From: Lactobacillus melliventris
GTDB lineage: Bacteria > Bacillota > Bacilli > Lactobacillales > Lactobacillaceae
Length of the DNA: 64,000 nt
Direction: 5' to 3'
Assembly (NCBI RefSeq): GCF_013346935.1
Contig: NZ_JAAEEB010000004.1
Coordinates: 124,001 to 188,000, forward strand
Part shown: positions 1 to 9,355 of the stretch, one piece after another
Position numbering within the stretch: position 1 is the first letter of the stretch
How the letters are laid out: each line of letters starts with the position of its first letter
The notes under the pieces: generated by a model
The model's database searches: none
Told to the model about the DNA's origin: nothing
The model's input: only the letters and a program-made list of their open reading frames with translations
Position numbers and translations under genes: made by a program

Positions 1-1412
1 GATGAACCAAAGAACTCTTTAATACTTGCCACAATTGGTCTGATATTAATTAATTGTTGCGGCGTCACAGTTGAAGGGTCTTGAATTGACATTCTTTCTC
101 TAACAACACGTTCCATCCGGGCTAAACCAATTCTAAACTGGTTTTGCAACAATTCACCAACACGACGAATACGACGGTTACCTAAGTGATCAATATCATC
201 AGTGTTACCAATTTCATCTTGCAACAAGAAGAAATAATTAATAGAAGCAACCACGTCAGCTGGAGTTAAATACTTAACTTTTTTATCAATATGACCGTTA
301 GAAATTAATTTAACAACACGTTCAGGATTTACCTTGGAGTAAACTTTTATCTCCTGAACATTAATTGGATCAGGTAAAACGCCCTCTTTGGATGGTTGAT
401 AAGTAACCATCTTAAAGTCATCGCGATCAAGATACTTTTCTAGAGTATCCATCACTTCATGGGTCACAACTGTACCCTTTTTAACGATAATTTCACCTGT
501 ATCAGGGTCTGCCAAAGTTTCTGCCAGAGTTTGACCATACAAGCGACTCTTTAAAGATAACTTCTTATTAACTTTATAGCGACCAACAGGTGCTAAATCA
601 TAGCGACGTGGGTCAAAGAAGCGTGCATAAAGAAGTGAACGTGAAGAGTCAGTCGTTTTTGGTTCACCAGGGCGTAGACGTTCATAAATATCTTTTAACG
701 CTTCAGCTACACGAGAATCAGCCGGATTCTTATGGACATCTTTATCCAAAGTGAATTGTAGCGTATCACTCTGACCAAAGAGGTCTAAAATCTCGTCATC
801 CGAACTAATTCCCAGTGCCCTGATTAAAACAGTTAGTGGCAATTTACGAGTACGATCAACGCGAACGTAAGAAACATTCTTAGCATCAGTTTCATACTCA
901 AGCCAGGCACCACGGTTTGGTATCACAGTAGTACCAAAGATTTGCCGACCATTCTTGTCATAATCACCAGAATAATAAACACTTGGTGATCTAACTAATT
1001 GAGAAACGATGACCCTTTCAGCACCATTAATAATAAATGAGCCAGATTCAGTCATTAATGGTAAATCACCAAAGAAAACATCTTGAGTCTTAATCTCACC
1101 GGTTTTTTGATTGGTCAGTTTTAAAGTAACGTGCATTGGTGCAGCATAAGTTGCATCATGATCACGTGCTTCATCAACGGTATATTTTGGTTTTTGCAGT
1201 TTATAGCCCAGATATTCCAGGGAAAGCTTACCTGAAAAGTCACTAATTGGCATAATATCATCAAAAACGTCTTTAATACCCTCATCCAAAAACCATTGGT
1301 ATGATTCGGTTTGCACATCTGTCAAGTTAGGCAGATCCAGCACTTCTTTAATGCGGGAAAAACTGCGCCTTGTCCGATGTTTGCCAAAATTCACTACGTG
1401 TCCATTTAACAA
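1..1412 (-). CDS. rpoB: RNA polymerase beta subunit, N-terminal part (gene runs off the left edge)
   Basis: This is the first ~470 codons of the ~1,200-residue beta subunit of RNA polymerase; the 3' part, and probably rpoC, lies beyond position 1. The start is TTG at 1412, reading Leu-Asn-Gly-His-Val-Val-Asn, the usual N-terminus of lactobacillar RpoB, with AAAGGG about ten bases upstream. No ATG fits this N-terminus. Conserved blocks can be read on the reverse strand, for example [10 protein letters not shown] and [11 protein letters not shown]. The subunit forms the catalytic cleft with beta' and carries the rifampicin pocket; the N-terminal part seen here includes the protrusion and lobe regions. 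A strong promoter and a structured leader of about 170 bases precede it, between rpoB and the clpC stop, so rpoB has its own transcription unit. No frameshift is visible in the part present. Confidence 0.96.
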   Translation of the reverse strand, partial: MLNGHVVNFGKHRTRRSFSRIKEVLDLPNLTDVQTESYQWFLDEGIKDVFDDIMPISDFSGKLSLEYLGYKLQKPKYTVDEARDHDATYAAPMHVTLKLTNQKTGEIKTQDVFFGDLPLMTESGSFIINGAERVIVSQLVRSPSVYYSGDYDKNGRQIFGTTVIPNRGAWLEYETDAKNVSYVRVDRTRKLPLTVLIRALGISSDDEILDLFGQSDTLQFTLDKDVHKNPADSRVAEALKDIYERLRPGEPKTTDSSRSLLYARFFDPRRYDLAPVGRYKVNKKLSLKSRLYGQTLAETLADPDTGEIIVKKGTVVTHEVMDTLEKYLDRDDFKMVTYQPSKEGVLPDPINVQEIKVYSKVNPERVVKLISNGHIDKKVKYLTPADVVASINYFFLLQDEIGNTDDIDHLGNRRIRRVGELLQNQFRIGLARMERVVRERMSIQDPSTVTPQQLINIRPIVASIKEFFGS

Positions 1413-1582
1413 GGAGAAAACACCCTTTCTGTCAGAGAAAGCTAATATTACATTTTGATTACAATTTCAAAAAGCCGGAAATTTATGCATAAAAAAGACA
1501 AAAACAACCTTTGTCGTTTTTGTCTATTATTATTTTGCTGGACAATAGATCAGCAAAATCCTGAAAATCAGCTTTTTAATCA
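1413..1582 (-). ncRNA. Structured 5' leader of rpoB (Lacto-rpoB-type candidate)
   Basis: A leader of about 170 nucleotides lies between the predicted transcription start and the TTG of rpoB. It holds two hairpins in reverse-strand order: a 9-bp stem (arms 1532-1540 and 1551-1559, ATTTTGCTG with CAGCAAAAT), and a 10-bp perfect stem (1496-1505 with 1516-1525) followed by a run of six U. A conserved RNA called Lacto-rpoB has been described upstream of rpoB in lactic acid bacteria. Position and lineage fit that description, but I have not aligned this sequence to the model. Confidence 0.55.
1490..1525 (-). terminator. Intrinsic terminator or attenuator inside the rpoB leader
   Basis: On the reverse strand AGACAAAAAC pairs perfectly with GTTTTTGTCT around a ten-base loop, and a T6 run follows at once. 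It can end clpC transcripts. It also lies downstream of the rpoB promoter at 1589-1617, so RNA polymerase starting there must cross it to reach rpoB. Confidence 0.7.
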
Positions 1583-1588
1583 CACACT

Positions 1589-1617
1589 ACTATAACAAAA
1601 TAAAATTCGTGTGTCAA
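1589..1617 (-). promoter_or_regulatory. Promoter of rpoB
   Basis: Reverse strand: -35 TTGACA (1612-1617), a 17-base spacer and -10 TATAGT (1589-1594), a near-consensus SigA promoter. It begins five bases beyond the clpC stop codon and predicts a start near 1582. Confidence 0.8.
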
Positions 1618-1622
1618 TTAAT

Positions 1623-4118
1623 TCACTTTGCGCCGACTAAATTATTATCTTTTTGTTTCAAAACATCAAATTTTAAGTGATTATGACTGCACCCAACTTT
1701 AAGAATATCACCATTCTTAAGGTCACCTTTAATCAGCATTGAAGCAATCTTATCTTCAATATCCTTCTGAATTGCACGGCGCAGCGGTCTTGCTCCCATT
1801 TCAGGATTATAACCATCTTTTGCAATCTTATCCAAAGCAGCTGTGGAAATTTTCAGTTGAACTCCTTGTTTATGCAAGCGGTCAATCAATTTACGAGTTA
1901 AAAGCGTAACTATTTGACGTAATTGCTTTTGATCAAGTTCGTCAAAAATAATAGTTTCATCAATCCTGTTTAAAAATTCAGGTCTGAAGAACTCTTTAAG
2001 TGCTTGACGAACGCGATCTTGCCGCAGCTTGGTTTGACTAGTATTATCAGCATTAAATCCTAGAGCCTGCGTCTCAAATAATGAACGGGAACCCAAATTG
2101 GAAGTCATGATAATAATAGTATTTTTAAAGTCTACTTTACGGCCCTTGGAATCGGTTAAAAAGCCATCTTCCAAAACCTGTAGCAACAAGTTGAATACAT
2201 CAGGGTGAGCTTTTTCAACTTCATCCAATAATACTACTGAATATGGATGGCGGCGAACCTGTTCAGTCAACTGGCCGCCCTCATCATAGCCAACATAGCC
2301 CGGAGCAGAACCAATCAATTTACTATTAGCTATTTGATCCATATATTCAGACATGTCAATTCTAATCAAGTTGTTCTCAGAGCCAAAAATTGCTGCAGCG
2401 ATTGCTTTTGCTAGTTCAGTTTTACCGACCCCTGTCGGACCTAAAAATAGGAATGAACCAATTGGTCGATTTTCATCTTTAATGCCGCTGCGACTTCGCC
2501 TGACCGCCCTGCTGACAGCAGAAACTGCTTTGTCCTGACCAATGATGCGCTTATGTAAGTCTTTTTCCAAATTGGCTAAGTGTTTAGTTTCATCCCGATT
2601 CATTTGGGTAACGGGAACACCAGTCCAATTAGAAACTACTTTAGCAACATCTTCAGGTTGAACTATAGCACCTTTACTAGTTGATTCATCAAGCTTTGTT
2701 GTTAATTCATCTTGTCTTCTTTGCAAACTATTTTGTCTTTCCTGGAGTTGTGCAGCTTTAGCAAAATTCTGGTTAACTGCAGCATGATTCTTTTCGCCAA
2801 TGACTTTCTCGATTTGATCATTAAGTTGCAATAACTGATTGTTAGAACCTTTACCTGACTTAATCTTAACCGCAGCACTTGCCTCATCAATTAAATCAAT
2901 TGCCTTATCTGGTAAATAACGCTCAGAAATATAGCGGCTAGAAAGATCAATTGCATTTTCTAAAGCAGAATTAGATATTTTTACATGATGAAATTTTTCG
3001 TATTTTGGTTTTAAGCCATTTAAAATTGCTAAGGTTTCAGCACGAGAAGGTTCATTTAACCTCACGATTTGGAACCGACGAGCTAAAGCTTGGTCCTTTT
3101 CGACATACTTTTGATACTCATCAAAAGTTGTTGCCCCAATCATTTGGATATCGCCTCGAGCTAAAGATGGCTTTAAAATATTTGCAGCATCAATCGAGCC
3201 TTCAGCGCCTCCAGCTCCAATGAGAGTGTGCATTTCATCAACAAAGAGAATAATATTGCCATTCTCAGTAATTTCCTTGATGATTTTTTTCATCCGGTCT
3301 TCAAATTCACCACGATATTTTGTACCAGCAACAAGTCCACCTAAATCCAGTGAGACCACTTGCTTCTTTAATAAATCGTGCGGTACTTTTTTAGCAACAA
3401 TGGCGCTTGCAATGGCTTCTGCCACTGCCGTCTTGCCTACACCTGGTTCACCAATCAACACAGGATTATTTTTATTACGCCGAGATAAAATTTCAATCAC
3501 TCGTGCTACTTCACGATCACGCCCAATGACTGGATCTATCTCACCATTTTCAGCCCTCTCGTTGAGGTTGACTGAAACCTGATCAAGAGTTGGTGTGCTG
3601 GAATTTCTACTGGTGCTTTCTTCAGAGCCATTAAAACCTGACCAACTGCTATCCTCTTGATCATTTTCATCCATATCTTGTTCATCTTCACCTAAACTGT
3701 GCAGGATGTCATTACGCAAACCATCAAGATCAATGTTTAAATTACGCAAAATCACAGAAGCCAATATCTGCTCATTGAGGACCATTCCTAATAAAATATG
3801 GCAGGTTTTAATTTTAGCAGAACCTTCTCGTTCAGCTAAAGTGCCAGCATATGCCAAAACCATGCTGAGGCGTGGTGACATCTGCATGTAACTGGTTTTG
3901 CCAGCTGAGCCATAACCTGTATAACGTTCAATTTCTTCACGAATCGCTTTCGGTGTTGCACCCCAAGCCCGCAAATTTTTGCCAGCTTCACCATCAGATT
4001 CAATTACCATCGCAAGTAGTACGTGTTCAGTACCAATTAAACGATGATGAAAATTCTGTGCTTGTTCACGTGCAATTTCTAATACTTGATTTGCACTGGT
4101 TGTATAAGATTTTTTCAT
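1623..4118 (-). CDS. clpC: ATP-dependent Clp protease ATP-binding subunit ClpC
   Basis: ClpC is a cytosolic Hsp100 unfoldase that feeds substrates to ClpP and is needed in heat and stress protein quality control. Domains in order: a double Clp-N repeat (about residues 1-145, starting KKSYTTSANQVLEIARE), AAA-1 with Walker A GEPGVGKT and Walker B ILFVDEMHTLIG, a coiled middle domain (about 405-475), and AAA-2 with GPTGVGKT and the C-terminal ClpB-D2-small region. At 831 residues it has the normal ClpC size. Two ATG codons are adjacent; the second (4118) is preferred because AAAGGTGG lies seven bases before it but only four before the first. ctsR, mcsA and mcsB, which often accompany clpC, are absent upstream, where tRNA genes sit instead. 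No full CtsR operator was found, only a TTGTCAAA half-site in the promoter region. Transcription can end at the hairpin at 1490-1525. Confidence 0.97.
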   Translation of the reverse strand: MKKSYTTSANQVLEIAREQAQNFHHRLIGTEHVLLAMVIESDGEAGKNLRAWGATPKAIREEIERYTGYGSAGKTSYMQMSPRLSMVLAYAGTLAEREGSAKIKTCHILLGMVLNEQILASVILRNLNIDLDGLRNDILHSLGEDEQDMDENDQEDSSWSGFNGSEESTSRNSSTPTLDQVSVNLNERAENGEIDPVIGRDREVARVIEILSRRNKNNPVLIGEPGVGKTAVAEAIASAIVAKKVPHDLLKKQVVSLDLGGLVAGTKYRGEFEDRMKKIIKEITENGNIILFVDEMHTLIGAGGAEGSIDAANILKPSLARGDIQMIGATTFDEYQKYVEKDQALARRFQIVRLNEPSRAETLAILNGLKPKYEKFHHVKISNSALENAIDLSSRYISERYLPDKAIDLIDEASAAVKIKSGKGSNNQLLQLNDQIEKVIGEKNHAAVNQNFAKAAQLQERQNSLQRRQDELTTKLDESTSKGAIVQPEDVAKVVSNWTGVPVTQMNRDETKHLANLEKDLHKRIIGQDKAVSAVSRAVRRSRSGIKDENRPIGSFLFLGPTGVGKTELAKAIAAAIFGSENNLIRIDMSEYMDQIANSKLIGSAPGYVGYDEGGQLTEQVRRHPYSVVLLDEVEKAHPDVFNLLLQVLEDGFLTDSKGRKVDFKNTIIIMTSNLGSRSLFETQALGFNADNTSQTKLRQDRVRQALKEFFRPEFLNRIDETIIFDELDQKQLRQIVTLLTRKLIDRLHKQGVQLKISTAALDKIAKDGYNPEMGARPLRRAIQKDIEDKIASMLIKGDLKNGDILKVGCSHNHLKFDVLKQKDNNLVGAK

Positions 4119-4151
4119 CATTGCACCACCTTTAAAAAATGACGTGTATAC

Positions 4152-4179
4152 ACTATAAACCTTTTTGACAATTTGTAAA
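4152..4179 (-). promoter_or_regulatory. Candidate clpC promoter
   Basis: Reverse strand: -35 TTTACA (4174-4179), a 16-base spacer and -10 TATAGT (4152-4157), about 35 bases before the clpC ATG. A second possible start signal is an extended -10 element TGGTATAAT at 4227-4235. Neither is proven; the closer one has both hexamers. Confidence 0.45.
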
Positions 4180-4404
4180 ATATTCTGTTTGGGATCGAAT
4201 TATTAATGTCAAAAAACTTTGCAATTATTATACCAAAGAGATGCAGTTCGTGCGACCCAATCCTCCTTATTATTTAAATTAGAAATAATTTTTTTAACAT
4301 AATACCTGTGTAAGAATAAAAGTGGTCTGTTATAACTATAGAAAACTAAAAATTCTCATACTAGCAAAAATAAATTACCTGCATGAGAATGTAACTGCAT
4401 ATTA

Positions 4405-4478
<74 letters not shown>

Positions 4479-4486
4479 TTTATTAA

Positions 4487-4519
4487 AAAAACTCACCGCT
4501 TTTGGTGAGTCTTTTTTTC
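4487..4519. terminator. Bidirectional terminator hairpin between two tRNA genes
   Basis: ACTCACC and GGTGAGT form a 7-bp stem with a six-base loop, flanked by seven A on one side and seven T on the other, so it can work in both directions. It lies between tRNA-Gly (upstream) and tRNA-Pro (downstream) on the same strand. Confidence 0.7.
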
Positions 4520-4522
4520 TAG

Positions 4523-4594
4523 AGCGGAAGACGGGATTCGAACCCGCGACCCCCACCATGGCAAGGTGATGTTCTACCACTGAACTACTTCCGC
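4523..4594 (-). tRNA. tRNA-Gly (anticodon GCC)
   Basis: Reverse-strand cloverleaf: acceptor GCGGAAG/CTTCCGC, D arm TAGTTCAGTGGTAGAACA, anticodon stem CACCT.. with loop TTGCCAT (anticodon GCC), T arm GCGGG-TTCGAAT-CCCGT, discriminator U. CCA is not encoded. A strong promoter lies just upstream at 4607-4634. Confidence 0.96.
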
Positions 4595-4606
4595 AAGACA
4601 AATATT

Positions 4607-4634
4607 ATTATAGCAAACCAATCTCATTTTGCAA
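4607..4634 (-). promoter_or_regulatory. Promoter of the tRNA-Gly gene
   Basis: Reverse strand: -35 TTGCAA (4629-4634), a 16-base spacer ending in TGC (extended -10) and -10 TATAAT (4607-4612). The predicted start is within a few bases of the mature tRNA 5' end. Confidence 0.75.
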
Positions 4635-4683
4635 CCTTTTTTAGTAAAATAAATCCATAAAATAAGTATTTTAACGGGAAAGC

Positions 4684-4712
4684 TTGCCTTTTGAGAGTTT
4701 CTAAAACATAAT
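4684..4712 (+). promoter_or_regulatory. Promoter of the DUF2785 gene
   Basis: Forward strand: -35 TTGCCT (4684-4689), a 17-base spacer and -10 CATAAT (4707-4712). The predicted start near 4719 leaves a leader of about 70 bases before the TTG at 4789, or 19 bases before the ATG at 4738. Confidence 0.55.
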
Positions 4713-4788
4713 TGCTAGTAAAAGGTAGTATTCTGTTATGCACAAATATGAAATCATATCACTGTCAGATAAAAAGGAGGCTACAGAA

Positions 4789-5607
4789 TTGCAAAAAGAA
4801 CTGGAAAAACTTGTTAATTTAGATTCTGGTAAAATCACTTTTGATGATAGTCAAATCGACTATATGTTACAAAATATCGGAAACCTTGACCCACATCTTC
4901 GTGATGATGTTGTTTATACGCTTTTTGCTCGCGGCTTTTTTGAAAATTCATTTACTTCAAAGCAGAAAGCAAAAATTTTTACCAATTTTATCAATTCAAA
5001 AAATCTGTTTAAGGGCATCGATCAGCCAGAAAACGATTTAATTTTTCTCAGAACATTCAGTGCATTACTGGGTTCCCTAATTTTAGATGACGATAAAAAG
5101 CATTCGATTTTAAATGCGACTGAGCGAAAAACTCTTTTTAACTGGAGTATTTCCTATTTTAAGGAAGAAAAAGATTTCCGCGGTTATGTTAAAGATAAAG
5201 GTTGGGCTCACAGCGTTGCTCATGGTAGCGACTTTTTAGGCTCTACTTTAAGTCATCCAGATTTTACAACAAATAATACTGCTGATATTTTTGCCATAAT
5301 TGAAACGGTCTTTCAAAATATGCAAGGACCGTTTATTGATGATGAGGAGCAACGGTTAGCTTTTGCCTTTTTTGAAGGCGTTCATTTCGGTAAAATACCG
5401 ACTACTGAGTTTAATTCGTTTATTAACTGCTATAACGAAAAAATTTATCAGCAGATCGCAGAAAATGATCGCATCAGCTGGTATCGATTAAGTTCCTGGC
5501 TCAAATTACTTCAAAACTGGTATTTTTATTTTTCAAACCAGTCTGTTAAAGATAATCTACTTAAAAAGATTTCCAAATATAACGAACAAATGGGATACCA
5601 ACTGTAA
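4789..5607 (+). CDS. DUF2785 domain-containing protein
   Basis: A 272-residue soluble, helix-rich protein that looks like the DUF2785 family, whose function is unknown to me. The conserved centre includes VKDKGWAHSVAHGSDFL and a hydrophobic C-terminal half ending in an aromatic-rich stretch; there is no signal peptide or membrane segment. Start choice: TTG at 4789 has a perfect AAGGAGG eight bases upstream, whereas the longer frame from ATG at 4738 has only AAAGG twelve bases away. The first 17 codons of the longer frame are therefore probably leader, but the long form (289 residues) cannot be excluded. The gene stands alone between a tRNA pair and lysS, and a hairpin terminator shared with lysS follows. 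Confidence 0.75.
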   Translation: MQKELEKLVNLDSGKITFDDSQIDYMLQNIGNLDPHLRDDVVYTLFARGFFENSFTSKQKAKIFTNFINSKNLFKGIDQPENDLIFLRTFSALLGSLILDDDKKHSILNATERKTLFNWSISYFKEEKDFRGYVKDKGWAHSVAHGSDFLGSTLSHPDFTTNNTADIFAIIETVFQNMQGPFIDDEEQRLAFAFFEGVHFGKIPTTEFNSFINCYNEKIYQQIAENDRISWYRLSSWLKLLQNWYFYFSNQSVKDNLLKKISKYNEQMGYQL

Positions 5608-5614
5608 ACAAAAT

Positions 5615-5657
5615 AAAAATGAGTCCTAAAAGTAATATTCTTTTAGGGCTCATTTTT
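5615..5657. terminator. Bidirectional terminator between DUF2785 gene and lysS
   Basis: An 18-base arm (5615-5632, containing GAGTCCTAAAAG) pairs with 5640-5657 (containing CTTTTAGGGCTC) with one G-U pair. A runs and T runs flank both sides. It lies between two convergent genes and can serve both. Confidence 0.85.
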
Positions 5658-5675
5658 AAAATGCTTTCTTAATTA

Positions 5676-7217
<1,542 letters not shown>

Positions 7218-7234
7218 TTACATTTCCTCCATTA

Positions 7235-8254
7235 TTAATTAACATCACTTCTGACAGTCCTTTGTTTTTGCCTTTTTTCATAATCATCAACGAAATTGTC
7301 AAGCAAATCATAAACTTCTTGTGCCGTCCAAACTTCATTTATTTTAGCACGAGTACGTGCAGAACGGGGGACTCCCTTTAAATAGTAGGCTGCTTGCTGG
7401 CGAAATTCAGGCACTGCAATTTTTTCTCCTTTTAATTCAACTAAACCTTTTAATTGGTGTTTAGCTGTAGCAACCTTTTCACGCACCGTTTGCGGTTTAA
7501 GCTTCTCACCGGTTTCTAAATAGTGCACCATATTTTTAACTATCCAGGGATTACCCAAGGCTGCGCGACCTATCATGACTGCAGTTGATCCAATCTCATC
7601 CAAAGCTTTTTTAGCTAATTCCGGCGTCGTTATATCACCGTTAGCCACAAAAGGAATATCAAGTACTTGTGCTACATCGTGCAATGTTTCCCAGTCAGCT
7701 TCACCCATATACATTTGCTTACGAGTTCTACCATGCATAGCAATCATGCTGGCACCAGCTTCCTGCGCTGCCAAGGCGTTTTCTACTGCAAAAATATGTT
7801 TGCGATCCCAACCAATACGCATTTTGACGGAAACTGGCTTTTGCACATTTTGGACAACTTTGTGAACCATTTGATAAATTTTATTAGAATCTAGCAGCCA
7901 TTTAGAACCCGCATCTGTTTTAGTAACCTTAGGAACAGGACAACCCATATTAATATCTATAATGTCTGCAGCAGTATGTTGGTCAATATATTGTGCTGCT
8001 TCAAGTAAAGTATCTTCAGTACCACCAAAAATTTGAATACTCATGGGGTGCTCACGCGGATCAACCTTCATCATAGACATAGTTTTTTTGTTACGATATA
8101 TAATGCCATGATCCGAGATCATTTCACAGACAACTAAGCCTGCGCCGAATTCCTTACAAATCATTCTAAAGGCAGAATTTGACACTCCAGCCATTGGAGC
8201 CACTACAACACGATTGGGAATAGTAATATCACGAATTTTCCAACTATTATCCAC
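7235..8254 (-). CDS. dusB: tRNA-dihydrouridine synthase DusB
   Basis: DusB reduces specific uridines in the D-loop of tRNA to dihydrouridine using FMN and NADPH. The 339-residue protein is a TIM barrel with the family opening VVAPMAGVSNSAFR, the catalytic cysteine in MGCPVPKV (residue about 107), the FMN-contacting blocks VKMRIGW and MHGRTRKQ, and the late glycine-rich MIGRAALGNPWI, followed by a helical tRNA-binding domain. The start is GTG at 8254 with AAGGGTG seven bases upstream. It lies immediately before lysS on the same strand; dus genes next to lysS are common in lactobacilli. No confident promoter was found in the 113 bases upstream. Confidence 0.95.
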   Translation of the reverse strand: MDNSWKIRDITIPNRVVVAPMAGVSNSAFRMICKEFGAGLVVCEMISDHGIIYRNKKTMSMMKVDPREHPMSIQIFGGTEDTLLEAAQYIDQHTAADIIDINMGCPVPKVTKTDAGSKWLLDSNKIYQMVHKVVQNVQKPVSVKMRIGWDRKHIFAVENALAAQEAGASMIAMHGRTRKQMYMGEADWETLHDVAQVLDIPFVANGDITTPELAKKALDEIGSTAVMIGRAALGNPWIVKNMVHYLETGEKLKPQTVREKVATAKHQLKGLVELKGEKIAVPEFRQQAAYYLKGVPRSARTRAKINEVWTAQEVYDLLDNFVDDYEKRQKQRTVRSDVN

Positions 8255-8367
8255 TAAATCACCCTTTCAAAACACCATAATATCTTAACAAAAAGGATTC
8301 TATAAGCAAAATTCATGGTACTTTTCGTAATAAAAAGTTAACCCTTGATATCTATATCAATCTTTAA

Positions 8368-8994
8368 TTACTTTTCGATAAAAAATTTTCCAGGTGCAAC
8401 TCTATTATAATAACGCAAAAACGGTTTTTGGGAAGCTTCATCAACGGAAATATTGATTACGCCAGCATTTTGAATTTCGCCAACCAAAGCAATTTTAGGT
8501 ATCTGCAAAACATTCTGGACCAAAGAGCGAGAAGCAGTGCCATGAAATACTAATAAAACCGACTCATTTTCATGATTATTAATTAGATCATGCCAGAAAT
8601 CCATTAGTCTGTCTGCCAAATGCTGGTAGGTTTCACCGGTGCAATAATCACTGTAATTTTCTTTGAAATAACCCAGTTCATCAAATACTTGAGGATACTT
8701 TGCAATTATTTCGTGAACATCTTTACCATCCCAGTTGCCATAATTCATTTCGGTTAAACGGTCATCAATCAAAATCTCATGTTTACCCCCGTTTAAAATT
8801 TCTGCTGTTTCACGCGCTCTTTTTAAAGGACTGGAATATACATAATCAATCTTGTTAATGTCAAAACTGTCGCGTAGATTTTCGGCTTGTTGTCTGCCTG
8901 TTTCATTTAATGGTAAGTTAGTTCCTGAGCCATTTATACCAAAAGTTTTATTAGTGTCCGTTTGGCCGTGACGAACTATATATACGTTTAGCAT
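8368..8994 (-). CDS. Histidine phosphatase family protein (phosphoglycerate-mutase-like)
   Basis: A 208-residue protein of the RHG phosphatase superfamily. The catalytic motif RHGQTDTNK is at residues 8-16, with the paired arginine and glutamate blocks YSSPLKRARETAEIL and LTEMNYGNWDG, and the second catalytic histidine in VFHGTASR. Such proteins hydrolyse phosphate esters through a phosphohistidine; many lactobacillar copies are called phosphoglycerate mutase but are probably broad-specificity phosphatases because they lack the long insertions of true dPGM. The ATG at 8994 has AGGAG eight bases upstream. It is a single-gene unit; an extended -10 (TGCTATAAT, 9029-9037) lies about 35 bases upstream. 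Confidence 0.9.
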   Translation of the reverse strand: MLNVYIVRHGQTDTNKTFGINGSGTNLPLNETGRQQAENLRDSFDINKIDYVYSSPLKRARETAEILNGGKHEILIDDRLTEMNYGNWDGKDVHEIIAKYPQVFDELGYFKENYSDYCTGETYQHLADRLMDFWHDLINNHENESVLLVFHGTASRSLVQNVLQIPKIALVGEIQNAGVINISVDEASQKPFLRYYNRVAPGKFFIEK

Positions 8995-9028
8995 TTATTT
9001 TCTCCTTTACTTTTCATTCAACTCTTTC

Positions 9029-9037
9029 ATTATAGCA
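9029..9037 (-). promoter_or_regulatory. Extended -10 promoter of the histidine phosphatase gene
   Basis: The reverse strand reads TGCTATAAT, a consensus extended -10 element, about 35 bases before the ATG. There is no convincing -35 hexamer, as is normal for this promoter type. Confidence 0.5.
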
Positions 9038-9108
9038 AAGTTGGTACTAACCGCATCTTTAATCTTAAAAAACCTATGAACTATAATGCTATTTGGTTGA
9101 AACTTGAG

Positions 9109-9330
9109 TCAGTCTTTTTTAAGATTAACAACTTCATCATAATATTTCAATTCTGCAAAACGGTGTACAACACTAATTATTGTAGCATTCGGTAAATATT
9201 TTTTTATCATTTGGTAAACAATAGTGATAGTATTTTCATTTAAATTACTGGTAAATTCATCTAGCAGTATTATTTGTGGTTTTGAGATAATTGCCCTTAA
9301 AAATTCTAACTCAAATAAATCAAAACATAT
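9109..9330 (-). pseudogene. C-terminal remnant of an ABC transporter ATPase (YddA/SbmA-associated type)
   Basis: Reverse-strand translation from 9330 to the TGA at 9109 gives 73 codons ending an ABC ATPase. A relic of the post-signature helix (LEFLRAIISKP) is followed by Walker B with catalytic glutamate (IILLDEFTSNLNE), the strand LPNATIISVVHR with the H-loop histidine, and a final YYDEVVNL. The order PNATIISVxHR...DEVVNL resembles the ABC ATPases fused to the membrane_2 domain (YddA type). A stop codon lies directly before residue 1, and the Walker A, Q-loop, signature and membrane parts are all missing, so it cannot be functional. The rest was probably deleted when hslO came to lie 26 bases away. 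Confidence 0.75.
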
Positions 9331-9355
9331 TTATCACTAATACGACAATAACTTA

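Noticed and set aside
3220-3582. 120-codon forward frame antisense to clpC
   Set aside because: It is the shadow of the highly conserved AAA-1 domain on the other strand; the same applies to most short frames opposite or within large genes in this window.
4152-4200. CtsR operator upstream of clpC
   Set aside because: Only a single TTGTCAAA half-site is present, not the tandem GGTCAAA repeat that CtsR needs.
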